Below, piece by piece: positions 23,763 to 32,679 of a DNA stretch of 64,000 nt. The notes beneath the pieces are model-generated. The model searched no databases. It saw only the letters and a program-made list of their open reading frames with translations, and was not told the DNA's origin. The first letter of the stretch is position 1. Every line of letters begins with the position of its first letter. This DNA is from Streptomyces iconiensis (lineage in GTDB: Bacteria > Actinomycetota > Actinomycetes > Streptomycetales > Streptomycetaceae). The DNA is taken from contig NZ_JANCPR020000017.1 in the NCBI RefSeq assembly GCF_028657195.3, forward strand, positions 112,640 through 176,639, read 5' to 3'. Both the position numbers and the translations under genes were made by a program.

Positions 23763-25105
23763 CCGTGGGATTCGGCACCGTTCTGGTGGCCAACAGGGGC
23801 GAGATAGCGATACGCGTCATGCGCACGTGCAGGGAGATGGGCATCCGCACCGTCGCCGTGCACTCCACCGCCGACCGCGACAGCAGCCACGTACGGGACG
23901 CGGACGCAGCGGTGCAGATCGGCCCGGGACCGCCCCGCAAGTCCTATCTGTCGGCGCCCGCCGTCATCGAGGCGGCGCTGCGCACCGGCGCCGACGCGGT
24001 GCACCCGGGCTACGGATTCCTGTCCGAGGACCCCGACTTCGCCGAGATCTGCGCCGAGAACGGCCTCACCTTCATCGGCCCCAGACCCGAGGTGCTCGCC
24101 AGGCTCGGTGACAAGGCGGTGGCCAGGGCGCTGATGACCGACGCCGGGCTGCCCGTGCTGCCCGGCAGCCCCGGCACCGTCGACAGCGCGGCAGAGGCCG
24201 CCGATCTGGCCTCCCGGATCGGCTACCCGCTGATCATCAAGGCCGCGGCCGGCGGCGGCGGACGCGGCATGACCGTGGTGCGCCACTCCACAGACCTGCT
24301 GCCCGCCTACCGGCAGACCCGCGCCACCGCGCAGGCCGTCTTCGGCGACAACCGGGTCTACATGGAGCGGTACTGCGACAGCGCCCGCCACATCGAGGTG
24401 CAGGTACTCGCCGACGGACACGGCTCCGTGCTGCACCTGGGCGAGCGGGACTGCTCCGTGCAGCGCAGGCACCAGAAGCTCATCGAGGAGAGCCCAGGGC
24501 CAGGGCTGCACCCGCAACTGCGGTCGGCCATGGCCCGCGCCGCCGTGCGCGGTGCCCGCGCCATCGGCTACACCGGGGCGGGCACCTTCGAGTTCCTGGT
24601 GCACGACGAGGGCTTCTCCTTCATGGAGATGAACTGCCGCATCCAGGTCGAACACCCCGTCACCGAGGCCGTCTACGGCGTCGACCTGGTGCGCGAACAG
24701 ATCCGCGTCGCGGCCGGTGAGTCGCTGCGGATGAGCCAGGAGGACCTGGTGCCGCGCGGGGTGGCCGTCGAGTGCCGCGTCAACGCCGAGGACCCCGAAC
24801 GGGACTTCGCCCCCGCGCCGGGCACCCTGGAGGAATTCGTGCCGCCCGGCGGCCCGTTCGTCCGGGTGGACACCCACGGCAGGGCCGGGTGGAAGGTGCC
24901 CCCGCAGTACGACTCGCTCCTCGCCAAGGTCATCTGCTGGGCGCCCGAACGGGACGAGGCGCTGGACCGGATGGACAGGGCGCTGCGCGAGTTCCGCATC
25001 AGCGGGCCCGGCGTGCACACCACCGTCCCGCTGCTGCGCGACATCCTCGCCGACCCCGTCTTCCGCGAGGGCCGCCACATCACGTCGTTCCTCGACAACC
25101 GCTAG
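23759..25105 (+). CDS. Biotin carboxylase subunit of acetyl-CoA carboxylase
   Basis: A 448-aa ATP-grasp biotin carboxylase: LVANRGEIAIRVMR at the start, IIKAAAGGGGRGM (glycine-rich ATP loop, about 160-172), EMNCRIQVEHPVTE (catalytic region near 288-301), and the biotin carboxylase C-terminal domain. It ends at about the normal length of AccC. GTG 23759 overlaps the BCCP stop. Having its own AccC, rather than borrowing the host AccA2-type subunit, makes the carboxylase complete within the cluster. Confidence 0.95.
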   Translation: MTVGFGTVLVANRGEIAIRVMRTCREMGIRTVAVHSTADRDSSHVRDADAAVQIGPGPPRKSYLSAPAVIEAALRTGADAVHPGYGFLSEDPDFAEICAENGLTFIGPRPEVLARLGDKAVARALMTDAGLPVLPGSPGTVDSAAEAADLASRIGYPLIIKAAAGGGGRGMTVVRHSTDLLPAYRQTRATAQAVFGDNRVYMERYCDSARHIEVQVLADGHGSVLHLGERDCSVQRRHQKLIEESPGPGLHPQLRSAMARAAVRGARAIGYTGAGTFEFLVHDEGFSFMEMNCRIQVEHPVTEAVYGVDLVREQIRVAAGESLRMSQEDLVPRGVAVECRVNAEDPERDFAPAPGTLEEFVPPGGPFVRVDTHGRAGWKVPPQYDSLLAKVICWAPERDEALDRMDRALREFRISGPGVHTTVPLLRDILADPVFREGRHITSFLDNR

Positions 25106-25165
25106 AACCCCCGTGGCCCCCCGGCCCCCCGGCCCTTGGGCGCAGGCTCCGGCCCGGACGGCCCG

Positions 25166-25187
25166 GACGGCCGGATGCCCGGCCGTC
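25166..25187. terminator. Hairpin terminator after the carboxylase operon
   Basis: GACGGCCGG and CCGGCCGTC form a 9-bp stem with a 4-base loop, between the convergent biotin carboxylase and MFS genes. Confidence 0.65.
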
Positions 25188-25192
25188 AGTCG

Positions 25193-26743
25193 TCACGAAC
25201 CGTGATCGGCGTCGGCCCGTTGCCGCGCCGGCGCCTGTGAGGCGGCGGCGACGATGCGCGTCCGGTGGGAGCTACGCGTGAACAGCGCGACGAGCAGGGC
25301 GATCCCGGACACCCCCGCGGCGACGAGCGCCGTCGTGTGCATGGCACCGATGAAGGCGGGCCCGGCCGCTCCCAGTACCGCGGGGTCGCCCGTGGCCAGC
25401 GCCGAGGCGAGCGACTCTGATGCCGTGTGGCGGACGCCTGCCGGAGAGCCGGCGAGACGGTCCTGCATCATGCCCGAGTACCGGGACCAGAGAACCGACC
25501 CGAGGACCGCGACTCCGAGCGCGCTGCCCAGCTGGCGCAGCGTGTTCAGCAGCGCCGACCCGGCCCCGGCGCGCTCGGTGGGCACCGACGAGGAGGCCAG
25601 TGTCATGCCGGGCGCGAGGACGAGCGCGAAGCCGAGCTGCAGAGCGAACGCGTCCGCGACGAACCAGGCGGGAGCGGTGTGCACACCCAGTCCTGTGACG
25701 CAGGCGAACGCCGCGGTCATCAGGGCCATCCCGGCGGCGATCGTGGCCCGCGCCCCGAACCGTTCCGTCGCCTTCTGCGACAGCGGGGCTCCGAGCACCA
25801 GTCCGGCCGACAGCGGGATGAGCAGCAGCCCGGTCTGCAACGGCGAGTAGCCACGCAGGGTCTGCAGATAGAACGTGACGAAGTACAGGTAGCCGAAGAC
25901 GACGAACGAGCCGAGGGTCAGCGCCACAGCGGCCACGGTGAACGAGGCATGCCTGAAGAGACCGACGTCCAGAAGCGGTTCGCGATGCCGTGCCTCGGTG
26001 AGCACGAGGCCGGCCAGTACGGCGATGCCGACGACGGCGGGCAGCCAGGTGCCGAGGTAGCCCCAGCCCTTGTCCGTCGCGTGGACCACCCCGAACACGA
26101 GCAGGCCGATACCCGCCAAGGACGCGGCGACAGGCATCATGCGCAGTTCTCCGGCACCGCTCGGCGTAACCGTGGGAATCCACAGCAGCGACGCGGCGAG
26201 ACCGAGGAGCGCTATCAGGGCGACGAGTTCGAGGACGGAACCCCACCACATGCCCCCGCTCAGCAGCGCACCCCCGAGCAGCGGGCCGAGCGAGATGGAC
26301 AGACCGGAGGCGGCTGCCCAGGAGGCGATGGCCCGTGCGCGTTTCCCGGCCGGGAAGATCCGCAGGATCACCGCGAGGGTGGTGGGCATGATCGTGGCGG
26401 CGGCCACGCCCATGAGCGCGCGGAGCGCGATGATCGCGGTGGGCGAGTCGAGGAACCCGGTGACGGAGGTCGTCACCGTGAAGGCAGCCGTGCCCCAGAT
26501 CAGGACGCGCTTCAGGCCGAACCTGTCGCCGGCGTTCCCCGCGACGAGCAGGAAGCCGGCGAAGGTGAGCGTGTAGGAGTTCAGGAACCACTGCTGCTGG
26601 GTGGTGCTCGCTCCGAGGTCGCTCTGCATCGTGGGGAGCGCCACGTTGAGGATGGTGCTGCCCAGCAGCACCGCCGAGACCGTCAGCGTGAGTGCGAACA
26701 GCGCCAGGACGGGCCGGACCGTGGTCTGCTTCGTATCCGTCAT
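25193..26743 (-). CDS. MFS drug exporter, DHA2 (14-TM) family, first
   Basis: A 516-aa EmrB/QacA-type proton antiporter with about 14 hydrophobic segments, the STILNVALPTMQSDL motif of the first helix, GDRFGLKR (motif A) in loop 2-3, and RALMGVAAATIMP (motif B). It probably exports the product or a precursor. ATG 26743 overlaps the stop of a small upstream reading frame (ATGA). It diverges from a TetR regulator, the usual repressor-pump arrangement, so transcription is probably induced by the exported compound. Confidence 0.93.
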   Translation of the reverse strand: MTDTKQTTVRPVLALFALTLTVSAVLLGSTILNVALPTMQSDLGASTTQQQWFLNSYTLTFAGFLLVAGNAGDRFGLKRVLIWGTAAFTVTTSVTGFLDSPTAIIALRALMGVAAATIMPTTLAVILRIFPAGKRARAIASWAAASGLSISLGPLLGGALLSGGMWWGSVLELVALIALLGLAASLLWIPTVTPSGAGELRMMPVAASLAGIGLLVFGVVHATDKGWGYLGTWLPAVVGIAVLAGLVLTEARHREPLLDVGLFRHASFTVAAVALTLGSFVVFGYLYFVTFYLQTLRGYSPLQTGLLLIPLSAGLVLGAPLSQKATERFGARATIAAGMALMTAAFACVTGLGVHTAPAWFVADAFALQLGFALVLAPGMTLASSSVPTERAGAGSALLNTLRQLGSALGVAVLGSVLWSRYSGMMQDRLAGSPAGVRHTASESLASALATGDPAVLGAAGPAFIGAMHTTALVAAGVSGIALLVALFTRSSHRTRIVAAASQAPARQRADADHGS

Positions 26744-27021
26744 CGGCGCTGCTCCGTCCCGCGGTCGGGCCCGGCGGCGATGACCTGGCGCCGCACGCCG
26801 GGAGAGCCGGGTACCGGGTCGGCACGGTGCCGCGCCGACCGCGGCCCCCGCGCCGGCTGCCGCTCCCGTGCCGGGTGGCCGTCCTCCCCGGCGACGCGGC
26901 CTTCTCCGTCCAGGACCGGCCGTCCGCCGAGCAGGGCGGGGTACCGCCTTGCCGGTAGCGATACCTGGCCGGCCAGGTCCGGGACGCCGTGGACGCCTGC
27001 CGGTTCGATGCGGTGGATCAT
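26740..27021 (-). pseudogene. Truncated, frame-disturbed RidA/YjgF-like reading frame upstream of the MFS gene
   Basis: The 93 codons begin MIHRIEPAGVHGVPDLAGQV, the N-terminus expected of Streptomyces RidA (imine/enamine deaminase) proteins. A segment GRPVLDGEGRVAGED keeps the family pattern, but the stretch between looks frame-shifted and the C-terminal half is missing (the family has about 130 residues). It still ends in an ATGA overlap with the MFS start, and an AAAGG lies upstream, so it could be kept as a coupling leader. Recognition is by eye; it may instead be a real but unknown small gene. Confidence 0.4.
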
Positions 27022-27227
27022 GCGTGGTGCCTTTCGAGCTGTGGGCCGCGTACGGCCGCGAGGGCGGTCTTCTCGGTCTTCTCGGTGTGCTCGGTCCCCG
27101 GTCGCGGGGGCGGTCGTGGCGGTCTTGTGCCCTGCCCACCCGGCGTATCGGTGCGACCGGTCAGGACTGAGCCGCCCGGCCTCGGCCCGGCCCGGCTCTT
27201 GAAGCTCTGGAAACCGAAGCTCCTCTA

Positions 27228-27269
27228 TCACTGACCAAGAAGTTCGATTCAGATATACTCGATCAGTGA
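27228..27269 (+). promoter_or_regulatory. Promoter and likely TetR operator of a leaderless regulator gene
   Basis: A -35-like CTGACC (27231-27236) is spaced 17 bp from a -10 TATACT (27254-27259). The GTG start lies 6 bp beyond the -10, where transcription should begin, so the mRNA is probably leaderless. TCACTGA (27228-27234) and TCAGTGA (27263-27269) form an inverted repeat that flanks and overlaps the promoter and start codon, a natural autoregulatory operator. Confidence 0.6.
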
Positions 27270-27913
27270 ACAAGAAGCAAGCTGTCGATCGCGCCAGGGT
27301 CGGGATCACGCTCGGCCATGTGGTCAGCGCGGCGTTCGACGTACTCGACCGGGGCGGTGTCGCCAAGCTCTCCACCCGCGCGATCGCGGCCGAGCTGGGC
27401 GTCAGCATGAACACCGTCATGTGGCACATCCGCACCAAGGACCGGCTCCTGGACGCGATGTCCGAGGCCCTCCTAGGAGAAGTCGACCTGGAGAATCTGC
27501 CGGAGAAGTGGGACGAGCAAGCGGCCGAGCTGCTGAGACGGCTGCGCCGGGCGATGCTCCGGCACCGGGACGGCGCCTTGCTCGTCACCGGTACGTTCCC
27601 CGCGGAACCGCGGACCCTGGCCTTCACCGACCGCCTGGTGACCGCACTCCTGCGGGGCTGCTCCAGCCGCAGAACGGCCGCGTGGACGGCCTGGAACCTC
27701 TTCTACTTCACCCTGGGCCTCGTCCAGGAGGAACAGGCGGCCACGCCCTCCGACGCCCGTGACCGCCTGCGCGAGAACGTGGACGAACAGCGCTTCCCCG
27801 GCCTGAGTTCGGCCCTGGAGGATTTCATGTCCGTCGACTTCGAGGAACGCTTCAGCTTCGGAATCGATCAGCTCCTCCACGCGGCCGTGACCATGACACC
27901 CCCCGGACGCTGA
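27266..27913 (+). CDS. TetR-family transcriptional repressor
   Basis: A 215-aa TetR/AcrR protein of the TetR_C (tetracycline repressor-like) subgroup. The helix-turn-helix is STRAIAAELGVSMNTVMWHI (about 35-53), followed by KDRLLDAM. The C-terminal ligand domain contains the WNLFYFTLGLVQEEQ helix. GTG 27266 is taken because the -10 box sits just upstream. It diverges from the MFS exporter, and its product probably represses that gene and its own, releasing on ligand binding. Confidence 0.9.
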   Translation: MNKKQAVDRARVGITLGHVVSAAFDVLDRGGVAKLSTRAIAAELGVSMNTVMWHIRTKDRLLDAMSEALLGEVDLENLPEKWDEQAAELLRRLRRAMLRHRDGALLVTGTFPAEPRTLAFTDRLVTALLRGCSSRRTAAWTAWNLFYFTLGLVQEEQAATPSDARDRLRENVDEQRFPGLSSALEDFMSVDFEERFSFGIDQLLHAAVTMTPPGR

Positions 27914-27959
27914 GCCCGCGAGCGACGCGGGCCCCGTGGCCGAAGCGGCCGACGACGAC

Positions 27960-28043
27960 CTGAGCGTCCGGGCCTGAACGACCGGGCCTGAACGACCGGT
28001 CCTGAGTGTCCGGGCCTGAACGACCGGCCCTGAACGTCCGGTC
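27960..28043. repeat. Six 14-bp tandem repeats
   Basis: Six contiguous copies of CTGAACGACCGGGC with changes at four positions, exactly 14 bp each. It lies between the TetR gene and the MMPL exporter. No gene is seen in the rest of the 27914-28142 gap. Confidence 0.88.
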
Positions 28044-28142
28044 CGGGTGAGCGGTCGGCCAACTCCGTCCGCTCAAGGCGCACTTGAGTCGGAGGGTGAA
28101 GCATGAAACGTGGACACTCCCCCCGACCGCAGGGAGCGCGTA

Positions 28143-30458
28143 ATGGAATCCGTCATCCGCGCCGCGATCAGGCGCCCCCGCACGGTGATCGCCGTATGGC
28201 TCGTGCTGGCCGCGCTCTGTACGCCCTTGATGATGGGCCTGACCGGCGCACTGAAGGCGGGCGGGTTCGAGAACCCGCGCGGTGAGGACCGCAAGGGGCA
28301 GCAGGCGCTGGAGCGGGACTTCCACGAACCCGAGGAGACCCTCCAGGCGGTGCTGCACGACCCCGACAGCGAGGTGACCCGCGCCGTTCCCGAGGCGGCA
28401 CGGCTGGCCAAGGGGTCGCCGGAGGTCACCTCCGTCCAGGACTACCGCGAGCAGCCCACCTGGCTGTCCAAGGACCGGCACACCACCTTCCTCCAGCTCG
28501 GCTTCGACGCGGACGCCACCACCGTGCAGGGCGAGATCGACGGCCTGCGCGAGAAGCTGGCGGGCGCACTCGGCGAGCGGAGGGTCGATGTCAAGGTCAC
28601 CGGCGAGCAGGCCCTCGACTACGACATGAGCGTGCAGTCCGAGAAGGACACCGTCACCGCCGAACTGATCGCCTTCCCGCTGCTGATCATCGTCCTGCTG
28701 CTGGTCTTCCGCTCGGTCGGCTCCATGCTGGTGCCGATCGTGCTGGCCGGCGTCGCGCTGGTCGTCGCGATGGCGGCCGGTACCCTGCTGGCCCAAGTCA
28801 CCGACCTGTCCGTGCTGTTCATGAACGCGGTCACCATCATCGGGCTGGCCGTCTCGGTCGACTACTGCCTGTTCATCATCAAGCGCTACCGCGACGAGCT
28901 GACCGAGGGCGCAGGGCCGCAGGCCGCGCTGGAGACCGCGATGCGCACCGCGGGGCACGCCGTGCGCTTCAGCGGCCTGGCCGTCGTGGTGGCCCTGCTG
29001 GCGCTGCTCATCCCGCGCATGATGGTCTTCACCAGCATCGCGCTCGCCGGGATCGTGGTCACCCTGATCGCCCTGGCCATCTCCATGACGCTGCTGCCCG
29101 CCGTGCTCCGGCTGCTGGGCCCGCGCATCAACTGGGGCTCGCTCAAGTCGCGCGAGCCGCGTGAGCCACTCGCGTCGGGTGAGCCACTCGCGCCGGGCAA
29201 GGCGGGTACGTCGGGCGAGGCGGGCATGCCGCGCGCCGGGCGGGGCGCGGGGCTGCTGACCCGGCTGCACCGCAGGCCGCTGCCGCTGCTGCTGATCTCC
29301 GTCGTGGTCTTCGGCGCGCTGGCGCTGCCCGTCGTGAACGTCCGTCTCCAGGCGCCCGTGGCCAGCGCCTCGATCCTGCCGAAGGACGCCGAGTCCCGGC
29401 AGGGCATCGAACGCCTCCAGAAGGACCTGGACTCCCAGGACCTCTTTCCGCTCCAGGCCGTACTGACAGCGCCGCGCGGCACCCCGCCCGGCGATCTGCT
29501 CAAGGCGGTCGGCACGGCGGCCGACCGTGCCGAAGGGCTGAAGGAGACCGGCTCGGTGCGGTCCGTCACCACCCTCGGGCTGCCGAAGGCGGCCCAAGAG
29601 GCCGCCGCATCCGGGCAGTTGGAGGCTCTGCCGCGCGAGGCGCGCGCCGCCTTCGCGGGGCTGTGGTCCCAGCGTGACGGCCGCTACGTCAGCCGCGTCG
29701 TGGTCGTCGCCAAGGACGAACCCGACAGCGACGGCGCCCACGACCTCGTACGCGATCTGCGCGAGGCACTGCCGGGCGCAGAGGTCGTGCCGGGTCTGGA
29801 CACGAAGGTGACGGGTGCGACCGCGCACGGCGTGGACTTCGACGACGCGCTCGTCGGCGCGCTTCCCGCCATCCTCGGCGCCGTCGCGCTGATCACCCTC
29901 GCGCTGCTGTCCCGCGCCTTCCGCTCCTGGCGGCTGCCGCTGCTGGCGCTCGTTCTGAACGCCATGGTGGTCGCCGCGAGTCTGGGACTGCTGACCCTCA
30001 TCAGCCAGGGAGCGCTGGGGCAGCGCATCGACAGCACCACTCCGGTGCTGCTCTTCGCCATCATGTTCGGACTGAGCATGGACTACATGGTCATCATGAT
30101 CGCCCGCATGCGGGAGCGGTATCTGCTGGTGCCCGACCACAGGGGCGCCGTCACCGAGGGCATGCGCAACACGGCGGGCCTCGTGAACGGTGCCGCCGTG
30201 ATCATGGTGGCCGTCTTTGTCTCCTTCCTCGCCGCCAAGATCAGCGTCGTGCAGCAGCTCGGGCTCGGGCTGGCGCTCGCCGTCGTCCTCGACGCCCTGG
30301 TGATCCGGCTGCTGGTGATGCCGGCCGCCCTGAACCTGCTCGGCCCCCGCGTATGGGGCCGGGTGCCCACGGCACCCTCCGCGCCCTCCGCCGGGCCGGT
30401 GCCGCAGCCGCGGTCGGCGACCGGCCCGGCGAACCCCAGCAAAGAGGTGAAGCTGTGA
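28143..30458 (+). CDS. MMPL-family (RND) exporter, first
   Basis: A 771-aa ActII-ORF3/MmpL-like transporter. It has an N-terminal helix, a periplasmic domain, a bundle of helices containing SVDYCLFIIKRYR, a loop, then a second periplasmic domain and bundle containing FGLSMDYMVIMIARMRERY. The paired SxDY motifs are the proton-relay sites of the family. ATG 28143 follows AGGGAG; GTG 28110 is an alternative. Such pumps export polyketides or lipids. The stop overlaps the methyltransferase start (GTGA). Confidence 0.93.
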   Translation: MESVIRAAIRRPRTVIAVWLVLAALCTPLMMGLTGALKAGGFENPRGEDRKGQQALERDFHEPEETLQAVLHDPDSEVTRAVPEAARLAKGSPEVTSVQDYREQPTWLSKDRHTTFLQLGFDADATTVQGEIDGLREKLAGALGERRVDVKVTGEQALDYDMSVQSEKDTVTAELIAFPLLIIVLLLVFRSVGSMLVPIVLAGVALVVAMAAGTLLAQVTDLSVLFMNAVTIIGLAVSVDYCLFIIKRYRDELTEGAGPQAALETAMRTAGHAVRFSGLAVVVALLALLIPRMMVFTSIALAGIVVTLIALAISMTLLPAVLRLLGPRINWGSLKSREPREPLASGEPLAPGKAGTSGEAGMPRAGRGAGLLTRLHRRPLPLLLISVVVFGALALPVVNVRLQAPVASASILPKDAESRQGIERLQKDLDSQDLFPLQAVLTAPRGTPPGDLLKAVGTAADRAEGLKETGSVRSVTTLGLPKAAQEAAASGQLEALPREARAAFAGLWSQRDGRYVSRVVVVAKDEPDSDGAHDLVRDLREALPGAEVVPGLDTKVTGATAHGVDFDDALVGALPAILGAVALITLALLSRAFRSWRLPLLALVLNAMVVAASLGLLTLISQGALGQRIDSTTPVLLFAIMFGLSMDYMVIMIARMRERYLLVPDHRGAVTEGMRNTAGLVNGAAVIMVAVFVSFLAAKISVVQQLGLGLALAVVLDALVIRLLVMPAALNLLGPRVWGRVPTAPSAPSAGPVPQPRSATGPANPSKEVKL

Positions 30459-31348
30459 ACAACCCGGCAACCGACAACGGACTGACGCCCTCAGGCTCCG
30501 TGGAAGAGCTCCACGACGCCGTGCGCGAGCACTACGACAAGCTCATCGACCTGTACGAGCAGCTGTGGGGCGAACACATCCACCACGGCTACTGGGACCT
30601 CGACGCCCCCGACGTCCCCCGCCACCAGGCGCAGGAGCGCACCACCCGCGAACTGACCGCCTTCTCCCGGTTACCCGAGGGCGCCCGCGTCCTCGACGCC
30701 GGCTGCGGTATCGGCGCCTCCGCGCTGCTGCTCGCCACCGAACACGGCTGCCGGATCGACGGCATCACCCTCAGCGAGGAACAGGTCGGCCGGGCCCAGG
30801 AGAAGGCGGCGGCTGCCGGAGTCGGCGAGAGCACCCGCTTCCGGCTGATGGACGCCATGGCCACCGACTACGACGACGAGACCTTCGACGCCGTCTGGGC
30901 CATGGAGAGCTGCGAGCTGATGCCCGACAAGAAGGCGTTCCTCGCCGAGTGCCAACGCGTCCTCAAACCCGGCGGCACCCTCGCCGTGGCCACCTGGTGC
31001 TGCCGCGACGACCGGCTCACGCCCGGCGAGGTACGGCTGCTGCGCAAGCTCTACCGCGACTTCGCGATCGCCTTCGTACTGCCGCTGGACCACTACGCGA
31101 AGCTCTGCGCCGAGCTGGGCTTCACCGACGTGGAGACCACCGACTGGACCGAGCACGTGCGCGCCACATGGAAGCTGTCGGCCGACATCGTCAAGCCCGT
31201 CGTCCGCGACCCCCGGGTGGTCCGCGACCTCATCAAGGCGAAAGGCTTCAACACCTTCCGCTTCTTGAACTCGGTCCCGCTGATGAAGCAGGCGTACGAC
31301 AAGAACGTGATGCGGTACGGCGTCTTCCGCGCGAACAAGGCGGGGTGA
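30455..31348 (+). CDS. SAM-dependent methyltransferase (class I)
   Basis: A 297-aa methyltransferase with VLDAGCGIGASALLLA (motif I, about 77-92), GITLSEEQV, and FDAVWAMESCELMPDK; the layout resembles gamma-tocopherol/cycloartenol-type or RebM-like small-molecule methyltransferases. GTG 30455 overlaps the MMPL stop, with AAAGAGGTGA upstream. Coupling to an exporter suggests a late methylation. O-, C- or N-methylation cannot be told from sequence. Confidence 0.87.
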   Translation: MNNPATDNGLTPSGSVEELHDAVREHYDKLIDLYEQLWGEHIHHGYWDLDAPDVPRHQAQERTTRELTAFSRLPEGARVLDAGCGIGASALLLATEHGCRIDGITLSEEQVGRAQEKAAAAGVGESTRFRLMDAMATDYDDETFDAVWAMESCELMPDKKAFLAECQRVLKPGGTLAVATWCCRDDRLTPGEVRLLRKLYRDFAIAFVLPLDHYAKLCAELGFTDVETTDWTEHVRATWKLSADIVKPVVRDPRVVRDLIKAKGFNTFRFLNSVPLMKQAYDKNVMRYGVFRANKAG

Positions 31349-31424
31349 GCGCCGGACCACCGCCGCGAGCCGGTCCCGCTCGTCCGGGTCCACCCAGGGT
31401 CCACTCAGGCGCCGGCGCCCCTTT

Positions 31425-31680
31425 GGCCCGCGCCGTGTGCTCGTCGTCGCGGCGGGGCTGAGCTTGGCCGCCGCGGTGAGTTCTCCGGCCGCCATCGAGT
31501 CCTTGGCCGGGGTCAGGTCCGGGCGACGCGAGTCCGTGCGGTTCAGGCCCAGCGCTGCGGCGGCTGCTTCATCGAAGGCGCCGGAGCCCTGCCGCAGTCG
31601 TCTCGTCCGCCGGTGCCCGGCCAGGTCCAGGCGGCGAGCGACACCAGCAGCCGCAGCTCAGGACCCGGGCGGGGTGAGAG
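31425..31680 (-). pseudogene. Decayed MarR-family regulator remnant
   Basis: On the minus strand one frame reads PELRLLVSLAAWTWPG; a second frame continues with DEAAAAALGLNRTD and then MAAGELTAAAKLSPAATTS. In order, these are the N-terminal helix, the L-N-R-T-D segment and the recognition helix of MarR-type regulators. The reading frame changes between them, a stop interrupts, and the wing and C-terminal dimer helix are missing. This explains most of the otherwise empty 31349-31686 interval. Confidence 0.55.
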
Positions 31681-31686
31681 TGATGC

Positions 31687-32100
31687 TCACAGCGTCATCC
31701 CTTCCGCGGCCTTGAAGCACGACCAGACGATCTTCCCGAACGGGGTGCGGTCCTCGACGCCCCAGCCGTCGGCGAGCGCGCTCACCAGGGTCAGCCCGCG
31801 TCCGGAGGTGTCCGTGGCGGTGGCCCGTCGGGCCTCGGGTTGTTGTTGGCGGCTGTCGTGCACTTCCATGCGTACGACTTCCTCGTCGACGTCGAGCTTG
31901 ACCAGAAAGCCGTGTCCGGGCGCGGTGCCGTGGGCCAGGGCGTTGGTGGCGAGCTCGGAGACGCAGAGCCGGACGTCCTCGACGCGGCCCGGCAGGCCCC
32001 ACTCGGCCAGAGTTTCGGTGGTGAATGTCCGTGCCTGGCCGACCGACTCGGGCCGGGCCTCGAAGAACCGCTGGGTCGTCTTGGTCATCACGGTCCTCAT
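31687..32100 (-). CDS. HATPase-domain anti-sigma/regulatory protein (RsbW-like)
   Basis: A 137-aa GHKL ATPase-like protein (HATPase_c_2) of the large Streptomyces RsbW-like family: CVSELATNALAHGT (N-box) and SGRGLTLVSALADGWGVE (G-box). These usually act as anti-sigma switch kinases or stand-alone regulators. ATG 32100 overlaps the upstream gene's stop (ATGA). It belongs to a block of general regulators, not obviously to biosynthesis. Confidence 0.85.
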   Translation of the reverse strand: MRTVMTKTTQRFFEARPESVGQARTFTTETLAEWGLPGRVEDVRLCVSELATNALAHGTAPGHGFLVKLDVDEEVVRMEVHDSRQQQPEARRATATDTSGRGLTLVSALADGWGVEDRTPFGKIVWSCFKAAEGMTL

Positions 32101-32525
32101 GACTCGGTGTCCAGGACGCGGGCGGTGCCGGGACTGCGGCGGTGGACGGGGCCGTTGCGGGAGACGGACGGGTGCGGGGGACGAGGACGGCGGGCCAGCA
32201 GAAGCCGGGAGCCGGCCGCTTCGATCCGCCGCCCGCGTTCGATCGCTATGGCCTTCGGCCCCATGTGCGACATGGCCGGGGCGACGACACCGTAGACGTC
32301 CGGCAGCGCGAGCACGTCCAGCAGCCCGGTGAACGCCGCGGAGGACGCATGGGCCGTCACCTCGCGGTCGGTGAAGACGCCGGACAACTGCAGCTCGTGG
32401 CTGCGGCAGTACTCCGCGAGCGACGCGGTCAGCGCTGCTTGCCGGGCCGCAGAGACCCGCACCAGTCGCAGGAATCCGTAAACCACCGGGCCGCTGACCC
32501 GGCGATGCTCCGTGAGGGGTTCCAT
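32097..32525 (-). CDS. Resolvase N-terminal-like small protein
   Basis: A 142-aa protein whose first 110 residues resemble the catalytic fold of serine recombinases (VYGFLRLVRVSAARQAALTA, then LSGVFTDREV, then YGVVAPAMSHMG). The catalytic Ser context and the DNA-binding domain of active resolvases are not evident. Proteins of this form commonly sit beside HATPase and HTH genes in streptomycetes. ATG 32525 is the first good start. Function unknown; recombination activity is unlikely. Confidence 0.55.
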   Translation of the reverse strand: MEPLTEHRRVSGPVVYGFLRLVRVSAARQAALTASLAEYCRSHELQLSGVFTDREVTAHASSAAFTGLLDVLALPDVYGVVAPAMSHMGPKAIAIERGRRIEAAGSRLLLARRPRPPHPSVSRNGPVHRRSPGTARVLDTES

Positions 32526-32679
32526 GCTGAGGACCGTCCAAGAGGCTCGAAAAGCGGTGACCTCTTGAGCGTGGCCGCATCCCAACTCGCGGCCAATCAC
32601 CGGGCGTTCCACTTCCGTTCCACTTCCGTCCCGCCGCCTCATCGCATCTGCTTCGATGGCCGCTGGAAGGGAGTGACGC

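Noticed and set aside
32097..32525. Active site-specific resolvase marking a mobile element
   Set aside because: No DNA-binding domain, no clear catalytic Ser motif, no flanking inverted repeats or target duplications seen.
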